A program made the translations under genes and the position numbers. Of a DNA stretch of 64,000 nt, positions 46,711 to 57,906 are shown piece after piece. The stretch covers positions 294,387 to 358,386 of the forward strand of contig NZ_PGGM01000005.1 in assembly GCF_003010965.1 (NCBI RefSeq). The letters are read 5' to 3'. The notes beneath the pieces were generated by a model. That model was not told where the DNA came from, made no database searches, and saw only the letters and a list, made by a program, of their open reading frames with translations. The stretch is from Phyllobacterium sophorae (GTDB lineage: Bacteria > Pseudomonadota > Alphaproteobacteria > Rhizobiales > Rhizobiaceae). Numbering within the stretch: position 1 is the first letter of the stretch; each line of letters starts with the position of its first letter.

Positions 46711-47474
46711 TGGCGGTTTTTTGGGAATAAATTCGTTTCCGGCGGAAAAGATTGTGGCATATCAAAACCATGACATCTGGCGGTCACAAATCGTTTAGGA
46801 CAAAAAGCGTCAATCATCATTTTGCCTTTATTTTCAATGGCTTATGGCAGGTAGTCATTATAGCTTAAGCCCAGCCCTTGGAATCCCCCGCCTCAGCCTG
46901 TGTCAAGCGAAAATTTAATATTTTTTTTTGCCAACGGGAGTCTGCGGTGCAACAAAATCTATGTCTCAAAAAAGGCTTTGAATCCGAACGGTTTTTCCTC
47001 GTTGGACCAGAGACGGTTAAAAAAAATGGAAAAACGTTAACCTTTAATTCATCAAAAAACCCTTGGTCCGCACTTGCTCTTCCTGCAAAGGTTTCTGTAA
47101 GGTCCAGACATCGAAGGGGTGGGCAAAACCCATTTAACAGACTTAGTAATTAGTGGGTTCGGGCGCAGATTTAATCGTTTGCGTAGCGAGTGGTTTTTGT
47201 CAGTACTCAGGTCCTACGGATTTGGGTTGTTTCACAAATCGAGCGAGTTGGCAGCGCTGGCGTAAGCCGGGCGTAAGGCTTACTGCGCCTAAGTTGAGAG
47301 GGATGCGAACGTGGCAGTTAAAGACATTTTGGACATTGCAAAATCAGTCCAACACCGCGTGATCGCCAAAACCTCAATCTGTTAGTTTCGGAACTTTTCA
47401 GGCTGGCCACTGGGGCGGCTAGTCAAAAAATCGATGCCAGGCGATGAAACGCCGGCAAGTATAAAAACACGGGC
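46711..47474 (+). promoter_or_regulatory. Leader region of dnaA
   Basis: About 760 bases without a convincing gene between rpsT and dnaA. It is AT-rich in the first half (a T9 tract near 46920, an A-rich block at 47020-47060) and includes GANTC at 46881, 46938 and 46980, the site of the cell-cycle methylase CcrM. No classic DnaA box cluster (TTATCCACA) is visible, so I do not call it an origin. Part of it is probably a long dnaA 5' leader. Confidence 0.5.
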
Positions 47475-49058
47475 GTGACATCAAATATCGACCCGATCGA
47501 CATAGACCAGGATGAGGCAATGACAATGACCAGCGGAATAATGGAAAACGGCTCGAACGCCATGGTCCCGCTCCATATGGACGAGGGGAAAGACATGGAT
47601 TCGGCCGGCAGTCAGGGCGAGTTGATTTTCGAACGCGTCAAGTTGAAGCTCAAAGCCAAGCTTGGAAGTGAGGTCTATTCGAGCTGGTTTGGCCGCCTGA
47701 AGCTGGACGAGACCTCCAAGAGCGTTGTCCGCCTGTCTGTTCCGACCGCATTTCTGCGCTCCTGGATCAACAATCACTACTCGGATATGATCGCTGCATT
47801 GTGGCGGGAAGAAGATGAGCAGATTCTGAAGGTCGAAATCGTTTTCCGCAGCGCCAGCCGCTGTATCCGGCCGACTCTGGATGCGGAAGTTCCCCTGCGC
47901 GCCGATTCTCGTCCCCTCACCCGCGAAAAGCCGGTCTTTCCCGTTGGTAGTACTGCCCAGGAAAAGAAGACCCCCGCACATTTTGCGGATCGCGCGCAGA
48001 ATTCGGTTTTCGGATCGCCGCTTGACCCGCGTTATACGTTCGACACTTTCGTCGATGGGACTCCCAACCGCGTTGCGCTTGCCGCCGCCCGCACCATCGC
48101 CGATGCCGGTGCGAGCGCTGTCCGTTTCAATCCGCTGTTCATCCACGCCTCCGTTGGCCTCGGCAAGACCCATCTGCTTCAGGCCATCGCGGCCGAAGCA
48201 TTGAAGCGTCCTGAACGTGCCCGCGTGGTCTATCTCACCGCGGAATATTTCATGTGGCGCTTTGCTACCGCCATTCGCGACAACAATGCGCTGTCGTTCA
48301 AGGAACAGCTGCGCGACATCGATCTCCTCATTATCGACGACATGCAGTTTCTGCAGGGGAAGTCGATCCAGCATGAATTCTGTCATCTTATCAACACGCT
48401 GCTCGACAGTGCCAAGCAGGTCGTCGTCGCTGCGGACCGTCCGCCGTCAGAACTGGAATCGCTCGACCCGCGTGTTCGCTCCCGTCTCCAGGGTGGCGTT
48501 GCCCTTGAAATGATCGCCCCGGACTATGCGATGCGCCTTGAAATCCTCAAGCGCCGCCTTGTCGCCGCTCAAGCCGAGGATCATTCGCTCGACATCACGC
48601 CTGAAATCCTCGATCACGTCGCACAGTCCGTTACCGGCAGCGGCCGTGAGCTTGAGGGCGCGTTCAACCAGCTTCTGTTCCGCCAGACATTCGAGCCCAA
48701 CCTTTCAGTCGATCGCGTCGATGAACTCTTGAGCCACCTGATGCGCGGCGGTGAAGCCAAGCGCATCCGCATCGAAGAGATCCAGCGCATCGTCGCGAGG
48801 CACTACAACGTTTCGAAGCAGGATCTTCTGTCTAACCGCCGCACGCGCACCATCGTCAAGCCACGCCAGATCGCCATGTATCTCGCCAAGATGCTGACAC
48901 CGCGCTCGCTGCCGGAAATCGGCCGCCGTTTCGGCGGACGCGATCACACGACGGTTCTCCACGCCGTGCGCAAGATCGAGGATATCGTCGGCAAGGACCA
49001 GAAACTGTCGCAGGAGCTGGAGCTGCTGAAGCGTCTTATCAACGATCAGGCCCAATAG
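47475..49058 (+). CDS. dnaA: Chromosomal replication initiator DnaA
   Basis: 527 residues from GTG 47475; ATGs at 47520, 47526 and 47580 are alternative starts, and homology with the usual DnaA domain I begins at [26 protein letters not shown] (residue ~49). AAA+ core: Walker [15 protein letters not shown], Walker [12 protein letters not shown]. Domain [27 protein letters not shown], the DnaA-box binding signature. It opens oriC and loads DnaB. Confidence 0.96.
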   Translation: MTSNIDPIDIDQDEAMTMTSGIMENGSNAMVPLHMDEGKDMDSAGSQGELIFERVKLKLKAKLGSEVYSSWFGRLKLDETSKSVVRLSVPTAFLRSWINNHYSDMIAALWREEDEQILKVEIVFRSASRCIRPTLDAEVPLRADSRPLTREKPVFPVGSTAQEKKTPAHFADRAQNSVFGSPLDPRYTFDTFVDGTPNRVALAAARTIADAGASAVRFNPLFIHASVGLGKTHLLQAIAAEALKRPERARVVYLTAEYFMWRFATAIRDNNALSFKEQLRDIDLLIIDDMQFLQGKSIQHEFCHLINTLLDSAKQVVVAADRPPSELESLDPRVRSRLQGGVALEMIAPDYAMRLEILKRRLVAAQAEDHSLDITPEILDHVAQSVTGSGRELEGAFNQLLFRQTFEPNLSVDRVDELLSHLMRGGEAKRIRIEEIQRIVARHYNVSKQDLLSNRRTRTIVKPRQIAMYLAKMLTPRSLPEIGRRFGGRDHTTVLHAVRKIEDIVGKDQKLSQELELLKRLINDQAQ

Positions 49059-49070
49059 TTTATCAACAGA

Positions 49071-49116
49071 AAGCCTGCGGTATGGCACGCTGATACCCGC
49101 CGCAGGCTTGCTTTTT
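49071..49116 (+). terminator. Terminator after dnaA
   Basis: Perfect 10-bp stem AAGCCTGCGG/CCGCAGGCTT around a loop of 19 bases, followed by GCTTTTT. It would separate dnaA from dnaN transcription. Confidence 0.85.
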
Positions 49117-49231
49117 GTCATGAATTTCTGCCAATTTGCTTGACCTTGGGGGAAATATGTCCCCTCGCCAGTAAAGCGCCGCAAGCCCGTGGCGCTTTGG
49201 CTGGAATTGATGTCAGCGAGACCGGTTTATC

Positions 49232-50350
49232 ATGCGTGTAACTCTTGAACGTTCCAATCTTCTGAAGTCGCTCAACCATGTCCATCGCGTGGTCGAACGG
49301 CGCAACACCATTCCGATCCTTTCGAATGTTCTCCTCAATGCGGATGGCGCAAGCCTCGCTCTGAAAGCGACGGACCTTGATCTCGAAGTGACAGAAGCGA
49401 CGGCCGCGCAGATCGAGCAATCAGGTGCGACGACTGTTCCGGCCCATCTGCTCTACGATATCGTGCGCAAGCTGCCGGACGGCGCCGAGGTCATGCTCGC
49501 GACCAATCCGGACGGCAATTCGATGGCCGTGACGTCTGGCCGGTCGAGTTTCCGCCTGCAGTGCCTGCCGCAATCGGATTTTCCCGAGCTCACGGCGGGT
49601 TCTTTCAGCCACACGTTCCGCATACCATCAAGTGCTCTGAAAAGCCTGATCGAGCGGACGCAGTTTGCCATCTCTACCGAAGAGACCCGCTATTATCTCA
49701 ACGGTATTTATTTCCATGCCATTGAAAGCGACGGCGTCCTGAAGTTGCGTGCAGTCGCCACCGACGGCCATCGCCTCGCCCGCGCCGAACTCGAAGCGCC
49801 GTCCGGCGCCGAGGGCATGCCGGGCATCATCATCCCGCGCAAGACCGTCGCGGAACTGCAGAAGCTTGTCGATGATCCTGATGTCGCCGTTACGGTCGAA
49901 TTGTCGGAAACCAAGATTCGCTTCACCATCGGCTCCGTTGTCCTTACCTCCAAGCTCATAGATGGTACCTTCCCGGACTACCAGCGCGTTATCCCATCCG
50001 GCAACGACAAGAAACTGACGATCGATCGCCAGAGCTTTGCGGCCGCTGTTGACCGCGTCTCGACGATTTCGAGCGAGCGTGGCCGTGCGGTCAAGCTGAC
50101 GATCGCCGATGGGCAGCTGACACTGACGGTCAACAATCCGGATTCCGGCAGCGCCACGGACGAACTTGCGGCGGACTATGATTCCGATCCGATCGAGATC
50201 GGTTTCAATGCCAAGTATCTGCTCGATATAACGGGACAGTTGACCGGCTCCGAGGCGATTTTCATGCTGGCCGATGCGGGATCGCCGACACTGGTGCGGG
50301 ATACGGGCGATGAAAATGCGCTCTATGTGCTCATGCCGATGCGGGTGTAG
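49232..50350 (+). CDS. dnaN: DNA polymerase III beta sliding clamp
   Basis: 372 residues, the usual three-domain length. Typical landmarks are LLKSLNHVHRVVERRNTIPILSNVLL at the N-terminus, RTQFAISTEETRYYLNGIY and ATDGHRLARAEL in the middle, and LYVLMPMRV at the very end, the conserved clamp C-terminus. It tethers the polymerase to DNA. Confidence 0.97.
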   Translation: MRVTLERSNLLKSLNHVHRVVERRNTIPILSNVLLNADGASLALKATDLDLEVTEATAAQIEQSGATTVPAHLLYDIVRKLPDGAEVMLATNPDGNSMAVTSGRSSFRLQCLPQSDFPELTAGSFSHTFRIPSSALKSLIERTQFAISTEETRYYLNGIYFHAIESDGVLKLRAVATDGHRLARAELEAPSGAEGMPGIIIPRKTVAELQKLVDDPDVAVTVELSETKIRFTIGSVVLTSKLIDGTFPDYQRVIPSGNDKKLTIDRQSFAAAVDRVSTISSERGRAVKLTIADGQLTLTVNNPDSGSATDELAADYDSDPIEIGFNAKYLLDITGQLTGSEAIFMLADAGSPTLVRDTGDENALYVLMPMRV

Positions 50351-50370
50351 TAGCGCCAAGCATTGTTGCC

Positions 50371-51534
50371 ATGACCGATGATCCTCTCACGGACGCGGGC
50401 AAACCGGCCCGCGTTGCGATCAGCCGGTTGAAGCTTGCCAATTTCCGCAATTATGAAAGCCTGTCCCTGCGGCTGGCGCCCTCGCACGTCGTACTGACCG
50501 GCGAGAATGGTGCCGGCAAGACGAACCTGCTCGAAGCTGTCTCGTTTCTGTCGCCCGGGCGCGGACTTCGCCGTGCGGCCTATGCCGACGTGACCCGCAG
50601 CAATGCGCCTGACGGATTTGCCATTCATGCCAGCATAGAGGCCCCCGAGGGATCGGTCGATGTCGGCACCGGTCTTGCCGGCAATGCACCGGGTGATACA
50701 GCCCGCCGGGTTCGTATCAATGGCGTCACTGCGGCGACTGCCGATGAGCTTCTCGAATATTCCCGCATTCTCTGGCTGGTGCCGGCGATGGACGGGCTGT
50801 TCACCGGCCCTGCCGCTGATCGCAGGCGTTTCCTCGACCGCATGGTTCTCGCCATTGACCCGGCCCACGGCAAGCGTGTTCTCGACTATGAAAAGGCGAT
50901 GCGAAGCCGTAATCGCCTGCTTACGGAAGAACGCAGCAACGATGCATGGCTCGATGCAATCGAGACGCCATTGGCCGAGCTTGGCATCGCTATCGCTGCC
51001 GCGCGCGCGGAATTGATGCGCCTCATCAATGGCATGATCGAGCGATTGCCGGACGACAGCCCCTTCCCTAAGGCCGATTGCCTACTTGAAGGGGAGTTGG
51101 AGCAGCGTGTCGGCATTGAAGCTGCGACCGATGTTGAGGAAACCTTTCGCCGCGCGCTGCATGACGGGCGGAGCCGCGACCGTGCCGCGGGGCGTACGCT
51201 CGATGGACCGCATCGTTCCGATCTTCTCGTGCGCCACCGGCCGAAGGCGATGCCGGCGGAACTTTGCTCCACCGGCGAACAAAAGGCGCTGCTGATCGGC
51301 CTCATCCTCTCCCATGCGCGGCTCACCGGCGAACTCGCCGGCATGGCACCGATCCTCCTGCTCGACGAGATCGCCGCGCATCTCGATGAGGGCCGCCGCG
51401 CAGCGCTTTTCGATATTGTCGAGGAACTCGGCGGCCAGGCCTTCATGACCGGCACGGACAAGGCGCTATTCAAGAGCCTGGAAGGCCGCGCCCAGTTTTT
51501 CGACGTTTCCCGTGGCGAGGTGCGGGCAGTTTAA
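50371..51534 (+). CDS. recF: DNA replication and repair protein RecF
   Basis: 387 residues, ABC-type ATPase. Walker A VVLTGENGAGKTNLLEAV (residues ~46-63), signature LCSTGEQKALLIGLIL, Walker B PILLLDEIAAHLDEGRR. RecF helps load RecA at gaps with RecR, also encoded in this window. 20 bases after dnaN; likely one transcript. Confidence 0.96.
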   Translation: MTDDPLTDAGKPARVAISRLKLANFRNYESLSLRLAPSHVVLTGENGAGKTNLLEAVSFLSPGRGLRRAAYADVTRSNAPDGFAIHASIEAPEGSVDVGTGLAGNAPGDTARRVRINGVTAATADELLEYSRILWLVPAMDGLFTGPAADRRRFLDRMVLAIDPAHGKRVLDYEKAMRSRNRLLTEERSNDAWLDAIETPLAELGIAIAAARAELMRLINGMIERLPDDSPFPKADCLLEGELEQRVGIEAATDVEETFRRALHDGRSRDRAAGRTLDGPHRSDLLVRHRPKAMPAELCSTGEQKALLIGLILSHARLTGELAGMAPILLLDEIAAHLDEGRRAALFDIVEELGGQAFMTGTDKALFKSLEGRAQFFDVSRGEVRAV

Positions 51535-51694
51535 TTGGATGTTACGGCCATCGGCGAGCCTTGCGGCCCGATTTGCAGTTTTTTACGTTCATGGCAAAAA
51601 AATAGTTGGACAGTATTGTCGGTATCGTCATCGGCCAATCGTCCTTCTGACAGTCTTCAGACAATCCCGTTGCATCATTTGGAAGGACATAGTC

Positions 51695-52111
51695 ATGGAA
51701 TTCACCGCACAGAGCATACAAGTCCCGTCAAGCAGGGCAGTTTGGGTTGGCCGCATTCTCAGCGGCCTTGTCATCCTGTTTCTGATCTTCGACGGTGCCA
51801 TTAAGCTGGTTCCGCTGGACGTGGTCACGGAAACGACGGCGCAACTCGGCTACCCGGGCAGTGCCGGTTTTGCCCGCTTCCTCGGCATTCTCACGCTGGT
51901 TTGCACGCTGCTCTATGCCAATCCGCGCACAGCGGTCCTCGGCGCGATTCTTTTGACCGGCTATCTTGGTGGGGCAATCGCCACGCATGTGCGTATCGGA
52001 AACCCGCTCTTCAGCCACACCCTGTTCGGTGTCTATCTTGGCTTGATGATCTGGGGCGGGCTGTACCTGCGGGATCCGCGCATCCGCGCACTGATCCCCT
52101 TCATTCGGTAA
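51695..52111 (+). CDS. DoxX family membrane protein
   Basis: 138 residues with four hydrophobic segments (SGLVILFLIFDGAIKLV, FLGILTLVCTLLYA, AVLGAILLTGYLGGAIATHV, HTLFGVYLGLMIWGGLYL). LGY near residue 50 and the GG-AIATH-R segment match DoxX-like quinone-associated proteins of unknown function. GGAAGGAC precedes the ATG. Single gene. Confidence 0.8.
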   Translation: MEFTAQSIQVPSSRAVWVGRILSGLVILFLIFDGAIKLVPLDVVTETTAQLGYPGSAGFARFLGILTLVCTLLYANPRTAVLGAILLTGYLGGAIATHVRIGNPLFSHTLFGVYLGLMIWGGLYLRDPRIRALIPFIR

Positions 52112-52203
52112 CTTGCATCCGGGATGTGTTGACCATGCGAGGGAGCGGGCGCAATCTCTTAAGCAACCCAATCTCATATGTGTTCACGCTGAGGGAACCA
52201 GCC

Positions 52204-53019
52204 ATGACACAACCCGATGTCTACCTGCTTGGACGGGCCGAAGCCGAAGAAATGCGGCTGAAGCGTCAGATCGCCAACCTTGCCCCGGATTCGGACGCAC
52301 AATTCGAGAAAATCGGCATCAGACAGGGCGAGCGCGTAGTCGATATCGGTTGCGGTCCCGGAGGTGTCCTGCACCTCCTGGGAAAGCGGGTGGGACCTGC
52401 CGGATCCGTTCTGGGTATTGAGCGCAGCGTGCATTTTGTCGAGCTGGCGCGCCGCTTCGTCGCCGACCATGGCCTGACGCAGGTCGAGGTTCGTGAGGGC
52501 GACGCCTACGATACGGGCCTGCCCCGCGCATCGTTCGACGGCGCACACATGCGCCTCGTCCTCGTCAATGTGCCGAAGCCCGAACTTATCGTGCGCGAAA
52601 TGGTGGCGCTGGTGCGCCCGGGAGGCTGGATCGCGAGTTTCGAGGCGGATTTTCTCGCCCATATCTGCGATCCGCCTTTGCCCGAATGGACCCGTCTCCT
52701 TGATGCTTACACCGCCTATTCGGCGGCGCAGGGGATCGACCTATATGTCGGGCGGCGTACCCACCGCCTGTTTCGCGAGGCGGGTGTGGCGGACATTCGG
52801 ACAGATGCCGTCGTCCATGTCTATCCGCCCGGCCATGATCGCCGGACGATCCTGCGCGACTTCATCAACAATGTCGCCGACAAGCTGGTCGAAGGCGGCT
52901 TCATCGAGCGCCGCCAGCTGGAAACCGATATTGCAATGCTCGAACTTTATCTTTCCAGACCCGACGCGCTGGTGACGTCGCATATGTTTTTCCAGCTGTG
53001 CGGGCGTATCCCGGGCTAG
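52204..53019 (+). CDS. Class I SAM-dependent methyltransferase
   Basis: 271 residues. SAM motif I as RVVDIGCGPGGVLHLL (residues ~45-60), motif II around GSVLGIERSVHFVELA, acidic VREGDAYDTGLPRASFD and post-motif MVALVRPGGWIASFEAD. The layout matches UbiE/COQ5-like or small-molecule methyltransferases. No biosynthetic partners are adjacent, so the substrate is unknown. Confidence 0.85.
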   Translation: MTQPDVYLLGRAEAEEMRLKRQIANLAPDSDAQFEKIGIRQGERVVDIGCGPGGVLHLLGKRVGPAGSVLGIERSVHFVELARRFVADHGLTQVEVREGDAYDTGLPRASFDGAHMRLVLVNVPKPELIVREMVALVRPGGWIASFEADFLAHICDPPLPEWTRLLDAYTAYSAAQGIDLYVGRRTHRLFREAGVADIRTDAVVHVYPPGHDRRTILRDFINNVADKLVEGGFIERRQLETDIAMLELYLSRPDALVTSHMFFQLCGRIPG

Positions 53020-53058
53020 GATGCCGCGCCTTTGCGACGACCTGCCAACAACAGTCAA

Positions 53059-53084
53059 AGGGAGCCGATTGGCCCCCTCTTTTT
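53059..53084 (+). terminator. Terminator after the methyltransferase
   Basis: Stem AGGGAGCC/GGCCCCCT (one mismatch) with a GATT loop followed by CTCTTTTT. Confidence 0.7.
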
Positions 53085-53091
53085 AGCAGGA

Positions 53092-53856
53092 TCAAGTCCG
53101 GGTGATCGACGCACCGCCATCCACCAGGGATGCCGTGCCAGTAACGAATGCGGCGTCGTCCGACGCGAGATAGAGCACCGAGCGTGCCAGCTCTTCCGGC
53201 GTGGCCACACGCTTCAGCGCGTGCAGGCTGGTGATAAAGGCCTGCGATTCAGCAGTATCGTTCATCGCGCGATACATGTCGGTATCGACTGCGCCAGGGA
53301 GGATCGCATTCACACGGACATTCTGCGCACCATATTCGGCGGCAAGCGCCTGCGTCAGGCCGATTAGCCCGGCCTTGCTCGCCGCATAGGCCGCTACTCC
53401 CGGAAAGGCGAAGCTATAGCCGACAAATGTGGAGGTGAAGATCACAGAGCCGCCGCCATGCTTGACCATCTCGGCGATCTGGTGTTTCGCGCCAAGGAAC
53501 GAGCCAGTGAGGTTGATCGCAATGGCATCGTTCCAGCCAGCTTCCGAAACGCCCGTACTCGGCCCGGCCTCGCCCAGTACACCGGCATTGTTGAAGGCAA
53601 TATCGAGCCTGCCGTAACGCCCGGCTGCCAGGGCAACAAGCGCCTTGGCGTAGTCTTCGGAACGCACGTCACCGGCCAGCGCCACCGCTTCTCCGCCGTC
53701 AGCTTCGATTTCTGCTACCAGCGCGTCAAGTTCCTGCTTGCGCCTTGCACCTATGACCAGCCTGGCGCCTTCTTGCGCGAAGAGCTTGGCTGTAGCGCGG
53801 CCAATGCCGGCGCTCGCGCCGGTCACCAATGCAACTTTTCCAGATAAGCGATTCAT
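53092..53856 (-). CDS. SDR family NAD(P)-dependent oxidoreductase
   Basis: 254 residues, classical SDR. Cofactor motif VTGASAGIGRATAKL (~residues 11-25), NNAG as AFNNAGVLGEAG, catalytic Tyr/Lys in GVAAYAASKAGL (~157-168) with a nearby Ser in FTSTFVG. The RRKQELDALV region after the second strand suggests NADP(H). Substrate unknown; divergent from the GST gene across ~200 bases. Confidence 0.88.
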   Translation of the reverse strand: MNRLSGKVALVTGASAGIGRATAKLFAQEGARLVIGARRKQELDALVAEIEADGGEAVALAGDVRSEDYAKALVALAAGRYGRLDIAFNNAGVLGEAGPSTGVSEAGWNDAIAINLTGSFLGAKHQIAEMVKHGGGSVIFTSTFVGYSFAFPGVAAYAASKAGLIGLTQALAAEYGAQNVRVNAILPGAVDTDMYRAMNDTAESQAFITSLHALKRVATPEELARSVLYLASDDAAFVTGTASLVDGGASITRT

Positions 53857-54060
53857 GATCTTTCTCCGATTGAGCGGGAGTGGCTCTCCCTTGCTGGCTA
53901 TTAGTATGGTGGTGCTTCAGTGTCCGGATAAGCCTGCGGAATTCGAACCTTGTATTCGGAATTAGCGGACAATCATGAACCGGGCCGACATGGAAGCTCA
54001 GCAATCCTCGTGCTAACGTCAGGCGCAGAATCGTCCCCTCAGCCAGACTACGGAGCTCCT

Positions 54061-54765
54061 ATGCCAGATCTGTCCGCTTTTCCCATCGCCAGCCGGTGGC
54101 CGGCGAAGTATCCCGATCGCCTGCAGCTTTACTCCTTTCCAACGCCGAACGGCGTCAAGGTCTCGATTGCGCTTGAAGAGCTCGAACTGCCCTATGAACC
54201 GCATGCCGTCGATATCGGCAGGAACGAGAGCTGGACGCCGGAATTTCTCTCGCTCAATCCAAACGGCAAGATCCCGGCGATCATCGACCCGGATGGGCCT
54301 GACGGCAAGCCTTTGGGCCTGTTCGAATCCGGCGCGATCCTGCTTTATTTGGCCGAGAAGACCGGCAAGCTTATCTCGGCTGGCGCAGCTGCGCACTACG
54401 AGACCATCCAGTGGGTGTTCTTCCAGATGGCCGCTATCGGTCCGATATTCGGGCAGGTCGGCTTCTTCCACAAATTCGCCGGCCGCGAGATCGAGGACAA
54501 ACGTCCCCTCCAGCGCTACGCTGACGAATCGAAGCGTCTGCTCGGCGTCCTTGAAACCCGCCTTGATGGCCGGCAATGGGTCATGGGCGATGAATACACC
54601 ATCGCCGACATTTCGATGCTGGGCTGGGTGCGCAATCTGGTCGGTTTCTACGGTGCGGGTGAGCTGGTCGCCTTCGACAGTCTGAAGCGCGTGCCGAAAT
54701 GGCTGGAGCGTGGCCTTGCCCGCCCGGCGGTGCAGCGCGGCCTCGAAATTCCGAAGCGGCCATAA
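54061..54765 (+). CDS. Glutathione S-transferase family protein (YghU/YfcG-like)
   Basis: 234 residues. Thioredoxin-like N-domain (DRLQLYSFPTPNGVKVSIALEEL, NPNGKIPAIIDPDG, ESGAILLYLAEKTG) and all-helical C-domain (QWVFFQMAAIGPIFGQVG). Asn in TPNGVK and the wording match the nu-class, which has disulphide reductase activity with glutathione. Start at ATG 54061; an upstream frame is longer but lacks a site. Confidence 0.88.
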   Translation: MPDLSAFPIASRWPAKYPDRLQLYSFPTPNGVKVSIALEELELPYEPHAVDIGRNESWTPEFLSLNPNGKIPAIIDPDGPDGKPLGLFESGAILLYLAEKTGKLISAGAAAHYETIQWVFFQMAAIGPIFGQVGFFHKFAGREIEDKRPLQRYADESKRLLGVLETRLDGRQWVMGDEYTIADISMLGWVRNLVGFYGAGELVAFDSLKRVPKWLERGLARPAVQRGLEIPKRP

Positions 54766-54853
54766 ACGATGATCACCGGCAGTCGTCTCGGCTGTCGGTT
54801 GTCCTGTTGCTCATTCGTCCTTGGAAAAACCACAAGGATATGGAGCACGCAAA

Positions 54854-55150
54854 ATGGCGCCGCAGAACAAGATCAAAGTCGAAAACATCAACCATCCCGG
54901 CACAGCCAGGCAGGTCGACCGGGCCATGTACGATGCGATGAGACAAGCCTATCTCAAGGTTCTTCCAGGCGAATTGCCGGGCTTGACGCTTGCCCAAATC
55001 AGTGAGCGCCTTGCCGGTGAACTGCCGCAAGAGCTGTTTCCCGGCGGCGCAAAGGCCGGCTGGTGGGCAAAGACCGTTCAGCTCGATCTCGAAGCGAAGG
55101 GACTGGTCAGGCGTGAAAAAGTTAACCCGATAAGGCTCTATCGCGTGTAA
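54854..55150 (+). CDS. DUF6958-like small protein
   Basis: 98 residues: KIKVENINHPGTARQVDRAMYDAMRQ, then LFPGGAKAGWWAKTVQLDLEAKGLV near the end. I recognise this as the DUF6958 family, thought to be a winged-helix-like DNA-binding fold; function unknown. 89 bases after the GST gene, same strand. Confidence 0.7.
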   Translation: MAPQNKIKVENINHPGTARQVDRAMYDAMRQAYLKVLPGELPGLTLAQISERLAGELPQELFPGGAKAGWWAKTVQLDLEAKGLVRREKVNPIRLYRV

Positions 55151-55158
55151 ATCTTCGT

Positions 55159-55428
55159 TCAATGTATGGAAATAATGCCGTCAACGGCCCGCCATTCACG
55201 CGGCTCGATCAGGCGCTGATGCACGATGCGAACCGAATGCAATGGCCCCTCGATATCCTTGCACCAGAAATCAAGAAAGCCTTTCAATTCCGGAAAAGTC
55301 GGAGCAAGATCATACTCCTGCCATATGTATAGCTGGAGAAAGCTCGGGTGGTCGGGAAGGCGATAATGAATTTCCGCTGTCGTCAGCCCGTAACCCTTCA
55401 ACTGAAGTTCGAATGCTCTCGTGGTCAT
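55159..55428 (-). CDS. usg: Usg family protein
   Basis: 89 residues: FELQLKGYGLTTAEIHYRLPDHPSFLQLYIWQEYDL and PLHSVRIVHQRLIEPREWRAVDG. This is the alphaproteobacterial Usg protein, first described near trp genes, function unknown. Here it is convergent with the DUF6958 gene and divergent from groEL. Confidence 0.9.
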   Translation of the reverse strand: MTTRAFELQLKGYGLTTAEIHYRLPDHPSFLQLYIWQEYDLAPTFPELKGFLDFWCKDIEGPLHSVRIVHQRLIEPREWRAVDGIISIH

Positions 55429-55518
55429 GAATATTACCCTTGTGGATCAACTCATGCATCACACTGAATCTTGTCCGATTCTATTGTGTTTTCAAGGGGA
55501 GATTACGATTTTTCCTGA

Positions 55519-57165
<1,647 letters not shown>

Positions 57166-57173
57166 TATCCGGG

Positions 57174-57198
57174 GCCGGCCCGGCGGAACCGGGCCGGC
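57174..57198 (+). terminator. GC-rich hairpin after groEL
   Basis: Perfect 10-bp stem GCCGGCCCGG/CCGGGCCGGC with a five-base loop, followed by TTGAG rather than a true U-run; a weak terminator or transcript-end stabiliser. Confidence 0.55.
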
Positions 57199-57383
57199 TT
57201 GAGACCGCGGCCATTATTTTTCCTGACTGATTGCAATGCGTTTGGCGCTTGCTCGAGGTTTTGCGGTTTGCGGCAAATTGCGCTGAGAGTTCAACTCGGA
57301 CGCGCCCCGGTAGCGATGGCGCAGGCATCCGCCTTTGGCGCGCCGGCAAGGCTGAAACTTCATCATTTTTGAATTTGGACTCG

Positions 57384-57455
57384 GCAACCAAAATGCAACT
57401 TTTTGGTTGCTCTTTCGCCTTGAGCATGGCATTGTAAATGCAACCAGGAGGTTGC
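57384..57455 (+). promoter_or_regulatory. Two GCAACC dyads before the SRPBCC/ArsR pair
   Basis: Dyad 1 at 57384-57410: GCAACCAAAA-TGCAACT-TTTTGGTTGC, a perfect 10-bp inverted repeat. Dyad 2 at 57440-57455: GCAACC-AGGA-GGTTGC, which overlaps the AGGAGG ribosome binding site of the next gene. The shared GCAACC/GGTTGC half-sites suit binding by the dimeric ArsR-type regulator encoded two genes down, and dyad 2 can also hide the ribosome binding site in RNA. Confidence 0.6.
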
Positions 57456-57459
57456 GCTT

Positions 57460-57906
57460 ATGACTGATCGCATTGAGAAAAGCATCGAGTTGAACGCCCC
57501 TGTCGAGCGGGTCTGGCAGGCGCTCACCGACTACAAGGAATTTGGGGAATGGTTCCGGGTCAAACTGGACGGTCCCTTCGTCGCGGGCGAGGTTTCGACC
57601 GGCCGCATTACCTATCCCGGCTATGAGCACATCAAATGGGAGGCGACGATCAAAGAGATCGAAGCGCCGCGCCTGTTCTCGCTGACGTGGCATCCCTATG
57701 CCATCGATCCCGATGTCGACTACTCGGATGAAAAACCGACGCTTGTCGAATTCCGGCTTGAACCCACGTCGGCCGGCACCCGCCTGACTGTCACCGAGTC
57801 CGGCTTCGATGCCGTGCCGAAACACCGCATGCCGGAAGCCTTGCGCATGAACGAAGGCGGCTGGGAGGAACAGGTGAAGAATATCAAGACACATGTTGAG
57901 CGATAG
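57460..57906 (+). CDS. SRPBCC/AHSA1 domain protein
   Basis: 148 residues: IEKSIELNAPVERVWQALTDYKEFGEWF at the N-terminus, then FSLTWHPYAIDPDVDY and TVTESGFDAVP near the end, matching the Aha1-N-like START-type fold. Such proteins paired with ArsR regulators are common in actinobacteria and alphaproteobacteria; ligand unknown. The ATG lies five bases below dyad 2. Overlaps the ArsR gene by 14 bases. Confidence 0.87.
   Translation: MTDRIEKSIELNAPVERVWQALTDYKEFGEWFRVKLDGPFVAGEVSTGRITYPGYEHIKWEATIKEIEAPRLFSLTWHPYAIDPDVDYSDEKPTLVEFRLEPTSAGTRLTVTESGFDAVPKHRMPEALRMNEGGWEEQVKNIKTHVER

Noticed and set aside
46711..49231. Chromosomal origin of replication
   Set aside because: Although dnaA and dnaN are here, no cluster of TTATCCACA boxes is visible, and in this order oriC usually lies elsewhere (near hemE or parAB).
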